Positions 44,601 to 53,673 of a DNA stretch of 64,000 bases are shown here, piece after piece. Each line of letters starts with the position of its first letter. The stretch's first letter is position 1. A model generated the notes under the pieces. That model worked only from the letters and a program-made list of their open reading frames with translations. It was not told the origin of the DNA and searched no databases. Origin of the DNA: Gordonia spumicola (GTDB lineage Bacteria > Actinomycetota > Actinomycetes > Mycobacteriales > Mycobacteriaceae); assembly GCF_009932475.1 (NCBI RefSeq), contig NZ_BJOV01000005.1:186001-250000 (forward strand). The letters run 5' to 3'. A program made the translations under genes and the position numbers.

Positions 44601-47152
44601 GCGGTCTCGACGTTGTCGTCACCCGCGGCGGGCGCCGGTTCGGCGAGCCAGCGACGCAGGACGGTGGTGATCACCGGGACGGTGTCGGTGCGACCCAGGG
44701 CGAGGAAGATGCGGAACACCGCCTCCTCCAGGTCGGGGGTGCGGTCGAGGTCGTCGACACCGTAGTGCGCGAGAGCCGACGACAGCTTGACCTGGAACCG
44801 CTCGGGGACGCCCGCGACGTCGACGTCGAGGCTCTGGAGGTAGGTGTGGAAGTTCTCGCGGGCACTGTGGACGCGGTCGTCGGTGTCGACGGCGTCCGAC
44901 GGACGACGCTCGCTGAGTGCGGCGATGTCGGCGAACACGGTCAGCAACTCCGACTCGCCGTCCTGCGGCACGAAACCGGCGGCGACGGCGGCGTCGCGTG
45001 CGGTGAGGTAGTCGGACAGGACGCGGCTGTTGTCGTCGGGATCGACGTCGAAGCCGAGCAGGAGGCTGCGGAGGTCTTCGAGGCCGCGGCCGACGAGTTC
45101 GTCGGTGGACTCGATCGCCGGAGCCGCGGGGAGGTCGATGACGGCGACGTCGCCGGTGTCGGCGGCCTCGGCGTCGTCCTGCAGCGGTTCCAGCCGCAGC
45201 AGCGGCGCGCCCGTCTCCACCTGGGCGCCGACGCTGACCGCACATTCCTTGAGGCGGGCCTTGAACGGCGCGCGGAGGACGGTCTCCATCTTCATCGACT
45301 CGAGGACCAGGACGGGGTCGCCCGCCTCGACCTCGGCTCCGACCTCGAGCGGGGTCGCGATGACGAGCGCGGGTGCGGGGGAGCGGACGACGCCGCCCTC
45401 GTCGCGGCTCACGCGGTGCGTCACGCCGTCGACGTCGACGAGGTGGATCGGGCCGTGGGTGTCGGTCAGCAGGCGGTAGCGGACGCCGTCGATGGTGGCC
45501 TGACCGGCGTGCTCGTCGAATCGTTCGAGCGCGACGTCGGCGGTCCGGACCAGGTCGCCTGCCTCGACGACCACCCGGAACCGGTGCGCGCCGATGCGGG
45601 CCACCCGGACGCGGTACGCCGCGCCGCGCAGTTTGAAGTCGAGGGGACGACCGCTCTCGTGCAGCACCTGCGGGCGGCCGCCCGCCGCGGTGACGAGCAG
45701 GCGGGTCCGCTCGGCGGTCTCCTCCTCCTCGTACGCGTCGATGGCGGCGGCCGCGAGCGCGACCGTCGAGTCCTTGTGCGAGACGAGGCGTCCCTCCTCG
45801 CGGACACGATCGATCCAGCCGGTGTCGGCGGAGGCGTCGATCACCTCGGGCTGGATCAGCAGGTCGAGGACGAAGCTCTTGTTGGTGGCTCCGCCTTCGA
45901 TGATGACGCCGGTGCGGCTCATCGCGCGCCGCAGGCGGCCGAGCGCCTCGTCGCGGTTGCGGCCGTACGCGATCACCTTGGCGATCATCGAGTCGAAGTC
46001 GGCCGGGATGGTGTCGCCTTCGCTGACGCCGGTGTCGACGCGGATGCCGGGGCCGGTCGGCAGGTCGAGGCGGGCGATGCGACCGGGGGCGGGCGCGAAG
46101 TCGCGGTCGGGGTCCTCGGCGTTGAGCCGGGCCTCGATGGCGTGGCCGCGTTCGACGGGCTTCTCGCCGTCGAGCGTGCCGCCGGAGGCGACGTGCAGCT
46201 GCGCGCGGACCAGGTCGAAGCTGTTGGTCAGCTCGGTGATCGGGTGCTCCACCTGCAGGCGGGTGTTCACCTCGAGGAACGCGAACAGCTTCTCGCCGGG
46301 GTGGTACAGGAACTCGACCGTCGCCGCGCCGCGGTAGCCGACGGCGTTCGCCAGTCGCTCGGCCGACGCCTTGACCTCGTCGGCCTGCTCGGTCGAGAGC
46401 ACCGGCGACGACGACTCCTCGATGACCTTCTGGTTGCGGCGCTGCACCGAGCAGTCCCGCACGCCGAGGGCCCAGGCGGTGCCCTGACCGTCGGCGATCA
46501 CCTGGACCTCCACGTGGCGGGCACCCGTCACCAGGCGTTCGAGGAAGACGACGCCGCTGCCGAAGGCGCGCTCGGCCTCCTCGCGGGTGCGCTGGTAGGC
46601 GTCTTCGAGTTCGGAGTCGTCGGACACCTTGCGGATGCCGCGGCCGCCGCCGCCCGCGGTCGCCTTCAGCATCAGCGGGTAGCCGATGTGCGCAGCCGCG
46701 GCCTTCGCATCCTCCAGATTGTCGACCGGGCCGTTGCTCCACGGCGCGACCGGGACGCCGACCTCCTCGGCGATGATCTTGGCGCCGATCTTGTCGCCGA
46801 GCTTGCGCATGGCGTCGGCCGACGGGCCGATGAATGTGATGCCGATGTCGTCGCACAGTTCCGCGAACGCCGGGTCTTCGGCGACGAAGCCCCAGCCGAC
46901 CCATGCGGCGTCGACCTCGGTCTCGACGAGTGCACGACGCAGGACGGCGAGATCGATGTACGGGCGGTCCGCCGCGGCTCCGATCTCGTAGGCGATGTCG
47001 GCCTCGCGGACGTACGTCGCGGTCCGGTCGACGTCGGTGTGGAGTGCGACCACTTCGATGTTCTGGCCGGTCTCCGCGTTCAGGTCTCGTACGGCGTTGA
47101 TGAGGCGCATGCCTGCCTCGCCTCGGTTCACGATCGCGATGCGGTTGAACAC
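41699..47152 (-). CDS. single-chain acyl-CoA carboxylase (BC-BCCP-CT fusion)
   Basis: 1817 residues from GTG 47152 (MFNRIAIVNRGEAGMR). Biotin carboxylase lies at about 1-450 ([28 protein letters not shown]). BCCP follows, with biotin Lys621 in the slightly unusual VLESMKMET. A central non-catalytic region (about 690-1080) precedes the C-terminal carboxyltransferase (about 1100-1800), with NIVVSGINVGGQAYWNAEA, MVLTGKQALDFSGG and GGAFVVFSKALNPNM. This order is like eukaryotic acetyl-CoA carboxylase rather than the separate AccA3/AccD subunits encoded nearby. Substrate probably acetyl- or propionyl-CoA; unproven. Starts after a 189-base gap from the small gene upstream. Confidence 0.92.
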   Translation of the reverse strand: MFNRIAIVNRGEAGMRLINAVRDLNAETGQNIEVVALHTDVDRTATYVREADIAYEIGAAADRPYIDLAVLRRALVETEVDAAWVGWGFVAEDPAFAELCDDIGITFIGPSADAMRKLGDKIGAKIIAEEVGVPVAPWSNGPVDNLEDAKAAAAHIGYPLMLKATAGGGGRGIRKVSDDSELEDAYQRTREEAERAFGSGVVFLERLVTGARHVEVQVIADGQGTAWALGVRDCSVQRRNQKVIEESSSPVLSTEQADEVKASAERLANAVGYRGAATVEFLYHPGEKLFAFLEVNTRLQVEHPITELTNSFDLVRAQLHVASGGTLDGEKPVERGHAIEARLNAEDPDRDFAPAPGRIARLDLPTGPGIRVDTGVSEGDTIPADFDSMIAKVIAYGRNRDEALGRLRRAMSRTGVIIEGGATNKSFVLDLLIQPEVIDASADTGWIDRVREEGRLVSHKDSTVALAAAAIDAYEEEETAERTRLLVTAAGGRPQVLHESGRPLDFKLRGAAYRVRVARIGAHRFRVVVEAGDLVRTADVALERFDEHAGQATIDGVRYRLLTDTHGPIHLVDVDGVTHRVSRDEGGVVRSPAPALVIATPLEVGAEVEAGDPVLVLESMKMETVLRAPFKARLKECAVSVGAQVETGAPLLRLEPLQDDAEAADTGDVAVIDLPAAPAIESTDELVGRGLEDLRSLLLGFDVDPDDNSRVLSDYLTARDAAVAAGFVPQDGESELLTVFADIAALSERRPSDAVDTDDRVHSARENFHTYLQSLDVDVAGVPERFQVKLSSALAHYGVDDLDRTPDLEEAVFRIFLALGRTDTVPVITTVLRRWLAEPAPAAGDDNVETAGRALERLVDAAQTRFPAVADLARGVLFTWYGQPRLLGDRERVYTKVRADLAHLDANPAAADRADRVSEMVRSTVPLVSILSERLEHDDLDDTVMLEVLTRRYYGNKGLSDVRSHRDGGCTFVVAERNGTSLASIATSFENLPTALAGLADLSAQTPAIDADVYVRWENQPDDFDGLATALYEVISAQVLPDRVRRITVTVAGRGDDTMHHHFTFRPAATGLAEDRLIRGLHPHIARRMQMERLRKFDLTRLSSSDDEEVYLFRCVAKANPADDRLIAFAQIRDLTAVTDDDGLLTLPTAETTFATCVDTIRSAQAQRPRGKRFNTNRIVMYIWPTLDVSREQVRKIVAHTVRTQSVDGAGLEEIMLIARQRDRDTRELSKVAIHITFDAAGVPEVRVDDPTDEAVTPIDAYRQKVLKASSRGTSYPYELVETLGDFTEYDLDDAGALAPVDRAKGRNTAAVVVGTVSTPTAKHPEGVRRVVMLGDPTKALGALTEPECRRYIAALDLAEAERLPVEWYAISSGAAVQMDSGTENLDWVAAALKRIVEFTQDGGEINIVVSGINVGGQAYWNAEATMLMHTKGILVMTPDSSMVLTGKQALDFSGGVSAEDNFGLGGYDRIMGPNGEAQYWAPDMQGAVDTMMSHYDHTYVAPGEDGPRGASTSDPIDRDISDFPHVLEGSDFTTVGEIFSATANPDRKKPFDIRSVMRAVTDQDAPIVERWAGMADAETVVAADTHLGGHAVTLIGIESTPVSRRGFLPTDGPDTFSAGTLFPQSSKKAARAINAASGNRPVVVLANLSGFDGSPESLRKLQLEYGAEIGRAIINFDGPIVFCVISRYHGGAFVVFSKALNPNMTVLAIDGSFASVLGGAPAAAVVFSGEVGVRTAKDPRVEALAERVAEAIGADRATLAAELDELRTSVRAEKIAEMAAEFDAVHDIHRAVRVGSVDEVIAASDLRPKLIGAITK

Positions 47153-47341
47153 GCAGGGACTCCTTGAATGTGTGGGGGAAGGGGTGCGGGGATGACGCAC
47201 AGTGTTGGCGTCCAGTATCTCGCGTCGCGTGTGGCGGCGACCACCGTTCGGGGTGTGACAAGAATCCCGTACTCGCTGGTAGGGTCGGTCTATTCGCCCA
47301 AAGGGGGCACCGATAGCCGGTCGCCGAAAGCTACTCGCGAG

Positions 47342-47689
47342 TCAGGGGACGGCGGTGGTGAGCGGCCCGACCGACTGGTCGAGCGCACCCGCCGCGAAGC
47401 GGGTGATGGGCCCCACCGCGGCGTCGAGGGCCTCGTCGAAACCGTCGCGACACACACCGGACAGCACGGTGCCCGCGACGCCGATCAATGCGATCGCCTC
47501 ACCGGTGGTCGGCACGCAGATCGCCCACACGAAACGCGACTCGGAGGCCCAGTCGGCGTCCGATGCCGCGATGTAGTCGGCCGGCTCGTCCACGGACAGC
47601 AGGGACAGGGCCGGAACGTCAGAGAGCCGGTCGTCGTCCCGCAGGGCGCGCAGATACCACGCGCCCGCATTGACCTCGACCGGCTCCAT
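47342..47689 (-). CDS. small protein resembling the N-terminal part of a GNAT acetyltransferase
   Basis: 115 residues, ATG start 12 bases after the accA3 stop, so probably co-transcribed with it. WYLRALRDDDRLSDVPAL and FVWAICVPTTGEAIALIGV look like the first strand-helix and beta2-beta3 of GNAT-type N-acetyltransferases, but the acetyl-CoA-binding RxxGxG/A motif is absent and the protein ends soon after. It may be a degenerate or non-catalytic GNAT-like fold. I cannot assign a function. The 189 bases downstream hold no gene. Confidence 0.6.
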   Translation of the reverse strand: MEPVEVNAGAWYLRALRDDDRLSDVPALSLLSVDEPADYIAASDADWASESRFVWAICVPTTGEAIALIGVAGTVLSGVCRDGFDEALDAAVGPITRFAAGALDQSVGPLTTAVP

Positions 47690-47701
47690 GACTGGGTGTT
47701 G

Positions 47702-49489
47702 TTACTTGATCTCCAGCAGGACGGTGCCCTGCGTGACGGCCGCGCCCGCCTCGATGGCGAGGCCGGTGACGGTGCCGTCCTTGTGGGCGGTGACCGGGTT
47801 CTCCATCTTCATGGCCTCCAGGACCACGACGAGATCCCCTGTGGCGACGGTGTCGCCTTCGGCGACGGCCACCTTGACGACCGTGCCCTGCATCGGAGCC
47901 GCCACGGCGTCGCCCGATGCGGCCTTGGCTCCGCCCTTGGTGCGGGTACGGGCCTTCGGCTTACGACGCACGGCGCCGTTGGTCGAGCCGCCACCGCCGC
48001 CGAGGTTCAGGTCGCCCGGGAGCGACACCTCGACACGACGACCGCCGACCTCGACGACGACCTTCTGACGCGGAGCCGCGTCGTCCTCGTCGATCGGCTG
48101 GCCGCCGGTGTAGGGCTCGATGGTGTTGTCCCAGTCGGTCTCGATCCACTTGGTGTAGACGTCGAACGACTCGCCGTCACCGATGAACGCGGGGTTCGAC
48201 ACGATGTGGCGGTGGAACGGGATGACGGTGGCGAGGCCGTCGACCTCGAACTCGGCGAGCGCACGCCGCGAACGCTCGAGGGCCTGCTGGCGGTTCTCGC
48301 CGGTGACGATGAGCTTGGCGAGCATCGAGTCGAACTGCCCGCCGATGACGTCGCCCTCGCGGACGCCGGAGTCGACGCGGACGCCGGGGCCGGTGGGCTC
48401 GCGGTACACAGCCACGGGGCCGGGGGCGGGGAGGAAGCCGCGACCGGCGTCCTCGCCGTTGATACGGAACTCGAACGAGTGGCCGCGCGGAGTGGGATCC
48501 TCGGTGATCGTCAGTTCCTTGCCCTCGGCGATGCGGAACTGCTGACGGACGAGGTCGATGCCCGCGGTCTCCTCGGTGACCGGGTGCTCCACCTGCAGGC
48601 GCGTGTTGACCTCGAGGAACGAGACGGTGTCGCCCTGAACCAGGTACTCGACGGTGCCCGCGCCGTAGTAGCCGGCCTCGCGGCAGATGGCCTTGGCGGA
48701 GCTGTGGATGCGGCCGCGCTGGTCGTCGGTCAGGAACGGCGCGGGGGCCTCCTCGACGAGCTTCTGGAAGCGGCGCTGAAGCGAGCAGTCGCGGGTGCCC
48801 GCGACCACGACGTTGCCGTGCTGGTCGGCGATGACCTGGGCCTCCACGTGGCGGGCCTTGTCCAGGTACTGCTCGACGAAGCACTCGCCGCGACCGAACG
48901 CCGCGACGGCCTCACGGGTGGCCGACTCGAACAGCTCGGGGATCTCTTCGATGGTCTGGGCGACCTTCATGCCGCGACCACCGCCGCCGAATGCGGCCTT
49001 GATCGCGACCGGGACGCCGTACTGCTCGGCGAACGCGACCACCTCGGCCGCGTCGGCGACCGGATCCTTGGTGCCCGCGGCCATCGGGGCCTTGGCGCGC
49101 TCGGCGATGTGACGCGCGGTCACCTTGTCGCCGAGGTCGCGGATGGACTGCGGCGACGGGCCGATCCAGGTGAGGCCCGCGTCGAGGACGGCCTGCGCGA
49201 AGTCGGCGTTCTCGGAGAGGAAGCCGTAGCCGGGGTGGACGGCGTCCGCGCCCGACTGGGCGGCGGCGGCGAGGATCTTGTCGAACACCAGGTACGACTC
49301 CGCGGACGTCTGACCGCCGAGGGCGAAGGCCTCATCGGCGAGCTGCACGAACAGCGCGTTGGCGTCCGGCTCCGCGTACACCGCGACGCTGGCGATGCCC
49401 GCGTCCTTGGCCGCGCGGATCACGCGGACCGCGATCTCGCCGCGGTTGGCGATCAGAACCTTCTTGATGGTCGTCTGTGCGATTGACAC
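47702..49489 (-). CDS. accA3: acyl-CoA carboxylase alpha subunit AccA3 (biotin carboxylase + BCCP)
   Basis: 595 residues from GTG 49489 behind AGGAG; codons further upstream lack coding character. It carboxylates biotin for acetyl-CoA, propionyl-CoA and long-chain acyl-CoA carboxylases that feed malonyl-, methylmalonyl- and mycolate precursors. ATP-grasp biotin carboxylase (1-450; [46 protein letters not shown]), a Gly/Lys-rich linker (about 505-525) and BCCP with biotin Lys561 in EAMKMEN. Works with AccD5/AccE encoded at 54.3-56.1 kb. In M. tuberculosis the orthologue sits in the same neighbourhood (Rv3285). Confidence 0.96.
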   Translation of the reverse strand: MSIAQTTIKKVLIANRGEIAVRVIRAAKDAGIASVAVYAEPDANALFVQLADEAFALGGQTSAESYLVFDKILAAAAQSGADAVHPGYGFLSENADFAQAVLDAGLTWIGPSPQSIRDLGDKVTARHIAERAKAPMAAGTKDPVADAAEVVAFAEQYGVPVAIKAAFGGGGRGMKVAQTIEEIPELFESATREAVAAFGRGECFVEQYLDKARHVEAQVIADQHGNVVVAGTRDCSLQRRFQKLVEEAPAPFLTDDQRGRIHSSAKAICREAGYYGAGTVEYLVQGDTVSFLEVNTRLQVEHPVTEETAGIDLVRQQFRIAEGKELTITEDPTPRGHSFEFRINGEDAGRGFLPAPGPVAVYREPTGPGVRVDSGVREGDVIGGQFDSMLAKLIVTGENRQQALERSRRALAEFEVDGLATVIPFHRHIVSNPAFIGDGESFDVYTKWIETDWDNTIEPYTGGQPIDEDDAAPRQKVVVEVGGRRVEVSLPGDLNLGGGGGSTNGAVRRKPKARTRTKGGAKAASGDAVAAPMQGTVVKVAVAEGDTVATGDLVVVLEAMKMENPVTAHKDGTVTGLAIEAGAAVTQGTVLLEIK

Positions 49490-49623
49490 TGGCTCTCCTG
49501 TGGCGGGCCCGCGTGGCGGGCCGTCGTCGTGGCTTGTGCGTCGCGCGGGATGGTGGTCCACGTGTGGCGCTGTGCAGGGTGTCCGTCGTGACGGACGCCA
49601 TGATTTCCGGGAGTCAGCCTAAC

Positions 49624-49645
49624 CCACCGAACAAACGCTCGGTGG
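49624..49645 (-). terminator. small hairpin after the condensation-domain gene
   Basis: CCACCGA (49624-49630) pairs with TCGGTGG (49639-49645) around an 8-base loop, 30 bases beyond the stop at 49675. Modest stem, so a weak terminator, placed in the accA3 leader region. Confidence 0.4.
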
Positions 49646-49674
49646 ACGGCCACCCCAAAAACTTAGGACTGGTT

Positions 49675-51063
49675 CTACCCGGCGTCCGCCGTACTCGCTA
49701 GTAGGTCGGCGAACTCGTCGAGAAACGGCAGGACACGCTCGGGTTGCTCGGCGGGGAAACGTGAATGCAGCCGCAGTCCCGACGGCGTCCGCGTGACCCA
49801 CACGTAGACCTCGTCACCGGAGTACGAATGGCTGCGGACGACGTGCGAGCCACCCGCGTCGGCCTGCGCGGCGGTCGGCGTCCCCCGCGAATCCATGAAG
49901 GACACCACGAACTTCGGCGCGGGCGACTCGCCGAGCAGCTGAGCCACCCGCAGGAACGGGACGGTGGATCCGTGGCGCCCGGCCCGCAACGCGAGGGACG
50001 CGCGGTGGACGGCTTCGGCGGTGTCGGTCTCGTCGTCGACGCGGAAGGCGATCGGTGCGAGGCCGACGAACCAGCCGAGGGAATGCTGCCACTCGGGTGC
50101 GCTGCGCGTGTGCCTCGGCATCACACAGGAGAACTCGGCGTCCGGGGCCACCCGGTGGTAGGCGAGGGCGAGCTCGGCGAGGATCCCGGCCACCAGGTTG
50201 CCGCCCGCGGCCGCGCACGCCGACTCGAATCGACGGGCGGCGGCGTCGTCGATCAGGAGCGCCGTCCGGGACGCCTGCGCCGGGTGCTCGACGGTGAACG
50301 GGTCGGGGGAGTCGCCGACCGTCGGACGCAGCGGCGCGAAGTACGGCTCCGGATGGGTGTCGAGGAACGCCCGCCACGCGAGGACCGCGGGCGCCGACGC
50401 GTCGACGAGGTCGGCGGCGCGTCGCTCGGCGTCGCTGAAGTCGACGTAACTGCCCGTCGGCGGCAGTTCGACCGTGCGTCGGTCGCGCGCCGCCCGGTAC
50501 AGCGCGGTCAGCTCGTACTGCGCGGTGACCAACGAGTACCCGTCGACGAGCGAGTGGTCCGCGGCGAACAGAAGGGTGAAGGAGTCGGCGCGCGCGACCG
50601 TCGCGAACCGGTAGGCGGGCCAGTGCAGGGGAGCCGTCGCGCGGTCGAACGATCCGGCCACCTGTTCCAGCAGCATCTCCGACTCGGCGTACCAGCCGAT
50701 GCGGGTCATCTTGAGTCGGACGGTCTCCGGCGGCGTCGAATAGCGCTCGGTGCGGTCGCTCTTGAGCACGACGTGCGTCCGCAGCACCTCGTGCCGCGAG
50801 ATCCACGCCATCAACGTGGCGCGGATCGCGGGCACCGACATCGGCTCCTCGAAGTCGATCGAGAGGCCGAGCCACGACTCGCGGCCGCCTTCGCGCTGGG
50901 TGCGCGCCCGGTGCTCGAACGCGTCCCGCAGGTGCTGTTCGTGATTGTGCGACGTCTCGCGCTCGTCGCGACGCCAATGGCCGAGGCCGCCCTCGACAGT
51001 GGGGATCCACTCGACGAGTCCGCCCGGGCGGACCGGTGCGTCGAGTATCTGCAGGAAGTCCAT
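49675..51063 (-). CDS. condensation-domain acyltransferase (PapA-like)
   Basis: 462 residues from ATG 51063; upstream codons overlap the neighbouring gene and are non-coding. Acyltransferase of the condensation-domain superfamily with the active-site pattern HxxxDG as ADHSLVDG (His170, Asp174). Other features: WLGLSIDFEEPM, LMAWISRHEVLRTHVVL (typical donor-site helix) and SLGWFVGLAPIAFRV. Mycobacterial PapA proteins of this type esterify lipid alcohols or trehalose with acyl groups. No carrier protein or polyketide synthase is nearby, so the substrate is open. Downstream of sseA-sufE with 5 bases to the previous stop, hence probably the same transcript. Confidence 0.85.
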   Translation of the reverse strand: MDFLQILDAPVRPGGLVEWIPTVEGGLGHWRRDERETSHNHEQHLRDAFEHRARTQREGGRESWLGLSIDFEEPMSVPAIRATLMAWISRHEVLRTHVVLKSDRTERYSTPPETVRLKMTRIGWYAESEMLLEQVAGSFDRATAPLHWPAYRFATVARADSFTLLFAADHSLVDGYSLVTAQYELTALYRAARDRRTVELPPTGSYVDFSDAERRAADLVDASAPAVLAWRAFLDTHPEPYFAPLRPTVGDSPDPFTVEHPAQASRTALLIDDAAARRFESACAAAGGNLVAGILAELALAYHRVAPDAEFSCVMPRHTRSAPEWQHSLGWFVGLAPIAFRVDDETDTAEAVHRASLALRAGRHGSTVPFLRVAQLLGESPAPKFVVSFMDSRGTPTAAQADAGGSHVVRSHSYSGDEVYVWVTRTPSGLRLHSRFPAEQPERVLPFLDEFADLLASTADAG

Positions 51064-51068
51064 GCCGG

Positions 51069-51494
51069 CTAGCCGCCGGTCTGCTCGGCCACCTGCCGCT
51101 TGATGCGCGCCAGCATGCCGGCCATGCCCCGCAGTCGAAGCGGGCTGATCACCGACGCCAAGCCCAGATCGTGGAAGAAGTCGGACGGCACGTCCGCTAT
51201 CGCCTGCGACGACGAACCGTCGAGCCCCTGATGGAGGATCGAGGCGAAACCCCTGGTCGTCGGCGCCTCCGGCGGAGCACTGAAATACAGCTTCACCGAC
51301 GAGGCGTCCGACGCGTCGACCGACAGGAAGATCGGCGACTGGCACTCGGGCACCGGTTCCATCGCCTCGGTCTTCATCGACTCGGGCACATCGGGGAGCT
51401 CGGTCGCGAACTCAAGCAGGAGCGTCACCTTGTCGGGGTCGGCGAGCGCCCCGAAGTCGTCGACGATCTCGGCGAGGGCTGCGGGCAGTGTCAT
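51069..51494 (-). CDS. SufE-like cysteine desulfurisation protein
   Basis: 141 residues, ATG overlapping the sseA stop (ATGA). SufE fold with the sulfur-acceptor Cys51 in [27 protein letters not shown] and the C-terminal [18 protein letters not shown]. It accepts persulfide sulfur from a desulfurase; pairing with a rhodanese (SseA) suggests sulfur shuttling between them. In M. tuberculosis Rv3284 holds this position beside sseA. Confidence 0.9.
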   Translation of the reverse strand: MTLPAALAEIVDDFGALADPDKVTLLLEFATELPDVPESMKTEAMEPVPECQSPIFLSVDASDASSVKLYFSAPPEAPTTRGFASILHQGLDGSSSQAIADVPSDFFHDLGLASVISPLRLRGMAGMLARIKRQVAEQTGG

Positions 51495-52387
51495 CGGGAC
51501 GCCGGCGCGGCGCCGGGCTCCTCGCCCCGCGCGATCGGGACGCGGACGCGGTTGCCCCACTCGGTCCACGATCCGTCGTAGTTGCGGACGTCGTCGAAGC
51601 CGAGGAGGTGCGTCAGGACGAACCAGGTGTGGCTGGACCGCTCGCCGATGCGGCAGTAGGCGATGGTCGGCGTCGCCGCGTCGAAGCCGGCGTAGATCTC
51701 GTCGAGCTCGCGGCGCGTGCGGAAACGGCCGTCGGGTGCGGCGGCCTTGGCCCACGGGATCGACACCGCGGTCGGGATGTGGCCGCCGCGCAGCGCGCCC
51801 TCTTCCGGGTAGTCGGGCATGTGGGTGCGTTCGCCCGTGTACTCCTGCGGCGAGCGGACGTCGATCAGGGGCGACGTGCCGAGCGCGCCGAGGACGTCGT
51901 CGGCGAATGCGCGGATAGCCGTGTCGTCGCGTTCGACGACCGGGTAGTCGGTCGCCGGGTAGGAGGGGACGTCGAACGACGTCTCGCGCTGCTCGTCCAT
52001 CCAGGCGTCACGGCCGCCGTCGAGGAGTCGGACGTCCTCGTGGCCGAAGAGTGTGAAGACCCAGAGGGCGTAGGCGGCCCACCAGTTGTTCTTGTCGCCG
52101 TAGATGACGACGGTGTCGTCGCGGCTGATGCCCTTGTCGCTCATCAGCTTCGCGAACGCTTCGCCGTCGATGTAGTCGCGCGTCACCGGGTCGTTGAGGT
52201 GCAGGTGCCAGTCGACCTTCTGCGCGGTCGGGATGTGGCCGATGTCGTAGAGGAGGACGTCTTCGTCGGATTCGACGATCTTCAGTCCGGGAGCCCCGAG
52301 GTGCGCCGACAGCCACTCGGTGCTGACGAGGCGTTCCGGGTGTGCGAACGAGGCGAAAGCCGGATTCGTTTCGAATTCCACAGGCAT
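51491..52387 (-). CDS. sseA: thiosulfate/3-mercaptopyruvate sulfurtransferase SseA (tandem rhodanese)
   Basis: 298 residues from ATG 52387. Two rhodanese domains: an inactive N-terminal one (about 20-140, [19 protein letters not shown] without Cys) and an active C-terminal one (about 165-285) with Cys245 in [10 protein letters not shown]. Transfers sulfane sulfur to thiol acceptors. The CRIGERS loop fits thiosulfate-type enzymes. Translationally coupled to the SufE-like gene. The promoter must lie in the 119-base gap shared with the divergent metallopeptidase gene. Confidence 0.94.
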   Translation of the reverse strand: MPVEFETNPAFASFAHPERLVSTEWLSAHLGAPGLKIVESDEDVLLYDIGHIPTAQKVDWHLHLNDPVTRDYIDGEAFAKLMSDKGISRDDTVVIYGDKNNWWAAYALWVFTLFGHEDVRLLDGGRDAWMDEQRETSFDVPSYPATDYPVVERDDTAIRAFADDVLGALGTSPLIDVRSPQEYTGERTHMPDYPEEGALRGGHIPTAVSIPWAKAAAPDGRFRTRRELDEIYAGFDAATPTIAYCRIGERSSHTWFVLTHLLGFDDVRNYDGSWTEWGNRVRVPIARGEEPGAAPASR

Positions 52388-52506
52388 GCGAGGGTCTCCC
52401 GAGTTCTGGTGCGCAGCAGTCGGAGCCGACTGTCGTTTTCCAGCATACGGTCGCGCGAATGACGGTGTTGTCACGGTGCGCCGAGTGTCGGTGTTAGCGT
52501 CTGCGC

Positions 52507-53418
52507 ATGCACGCTCATTCGAGGTCACGACGCCTGTCCGGTCGAGTCGTCGCTGCGGCCGCCGCGGTCGTGGCCGGGGCGCTCGTGCTCGCGGGCTGCG
52601 GCACGGGTGTGGACGGCACCCCGACCCGCGCCGCGGCCCAACCCCCGAAGCGGTGCACCGTGTCGGAGTGCCCCGAACTCCCGGTGTACTCGTCCAAGCG
52701 GATCCAGGCGAGCGGCGTGACCGTCGCCAACTCGGCCGAGACGGTGCCCGCGTACATGAAGGCCGTCCTCGACGACCTCGACACGACGTGGCAGGAGTGG
52801 TTCGCCGAGTTGAACATCGAGGGGATCACGCCCGGTCGTGAACTCATCGAGCCGGGGTCGTCGTTCGCCACCGCGTGCGCGGACGACGGTGAGGACCCGA
52901 TCACCAGCGACTTCCCGAATGCGTTCTTCTGCACGTTGGACAAGCTGCCCGACGGGCAGGGCGCCGAGCGCGAGGGCTCGGTGATCCTGCCGGTGCAGAC
53001 GTTCGCCGACATCTGGCAGGGCAAGCTGCTCGGGTCCAAGGGCGTGGTGCTCGGCGACTTCACCGCCGCGACGATCATCGCCCACGAGTACGGGCACAAC
53101 GTGATGCACCGCCTGCAGGAGGCGTACGGAATGAGCGACGAACAGTTGCCGTCCGGCAACGATCCCGAACTGCTCGCCGACTGCTTCGCGGGCAACTGGG
53201 CGGGCACCGTCTTCGCCCGCAAGGACCTGTCGCTGAAAGAGATCGCGCAGGCCGCGGTGCTGGTGATCAGCGTCGGCGACCCGGCTCCGAATCAGGGTCA
53301 CGGCACCTCGTTCGAACGGATCCAGGCCCTGACCCGCGGTTTCACCCAGAACTTCTCGAAACAGGGCCAGCCCGTCACCTGCCTCAAGGACTACTGGCCC
53401 GCCGCGCTTGGCGGCTGA
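52507..53418 (+). CDS. lipoprotein of the neutral zinc metallopeptidase family
   Basis: 303 residues. The lipoprotein signal is twin-Arg-flavoured and ends with lipobox LAGC (lipidated Cys31). The zinc motif HEYGH is at 193-197, with the third ligand in [13 protein letters not shown] (about 217-229) and a later [14 protein letters not shown]. This corresponds to the predicted neutral zinc metallopeptidase (YpfJ-like) family. Cys pairs in the region 50-142 may form disulfides. Anchored outside the membrane; a role in envelope proteolysis is inferred. A single gene between two minus-strand gene groups. Confidence 0.9.
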   Translation: MHAHSRSRRLSGRVVAAAAAVVAGALVLAGCGTGVDGTPTRAAAQPPKRCTVSECPELPVYSSKRIQASGVTVANSAETVPAYMKAVLDDLDTTWQEWFAELNIEGITPGRELIEPGSSFATACADDGEDPITSDFPNAFFCTLDKLPDGQGAEREGSVILPVQTFADIWQGKLLGSKGVVLGDFTAATIIAHEYGHNVMHRLQEAYGMSDEQLPSGNDPELLADCFAGNWAGTVFARKDLSLKEIAQAAVLVISVGDPAPNQGHGTSFERIQALTRGFTQNFSKQGQPVTCLKDYWPAALGG

Positions 53419-53485
53419 CGGTGAGTCGATTGAATCGTCGCGCTTTACAGCCGACGCACTCGTAAGGGCCGTTTCACATTGCCAT

Positions 53486-53654
53486 CATGGTGGTTGAGCT
53501 GGGTCGGAGCGTTAGCGGAGGCCCTTGTCGAAACCACCGTCACCCGGGTTGTGAATCTGATGAAACATATTGGTGGGCAATGAGTTCCAGCCCGGGTGGC
53601 GGTGGTTTCGACTGGCTGCTCCGCTAACGCTCCGCAACCGCTCAACCAGCATGG
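53486..53654. repeat. inverted pair of dispersed 63-base repeats
   Basis: The left copy (53486-53548, minus orientation) is almost identical to 10646-10708. The right copy (53591-53654, plus orientation) shares the ends and CTCCGCTAACGCTCCG but differs in the middle. Forty-two bases lie between them, so the whole unit can fold into a long stem. It occupies the 255-base gap between the metallopeptidase gene and maf, which holds no gene. Confidence 0.8.
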
Positions 53655-53673
53655 CGGCGATGTCACTCTCAGG

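Noticed and set aside
41621..47167. 1848-codon open frame on the plus strand opposite the fused carboxylase
   Set aside because: Low-complexity Arg/Gly/Asp-rich translation without domains; a GC-rich antisense shadow of the well-supported minus-strand gene.
53486..53654. CRISPR-like array
   Set aside because: Only two inverted, non-identical copies with one 42-base interval; palindromic dispersed repeats instead.
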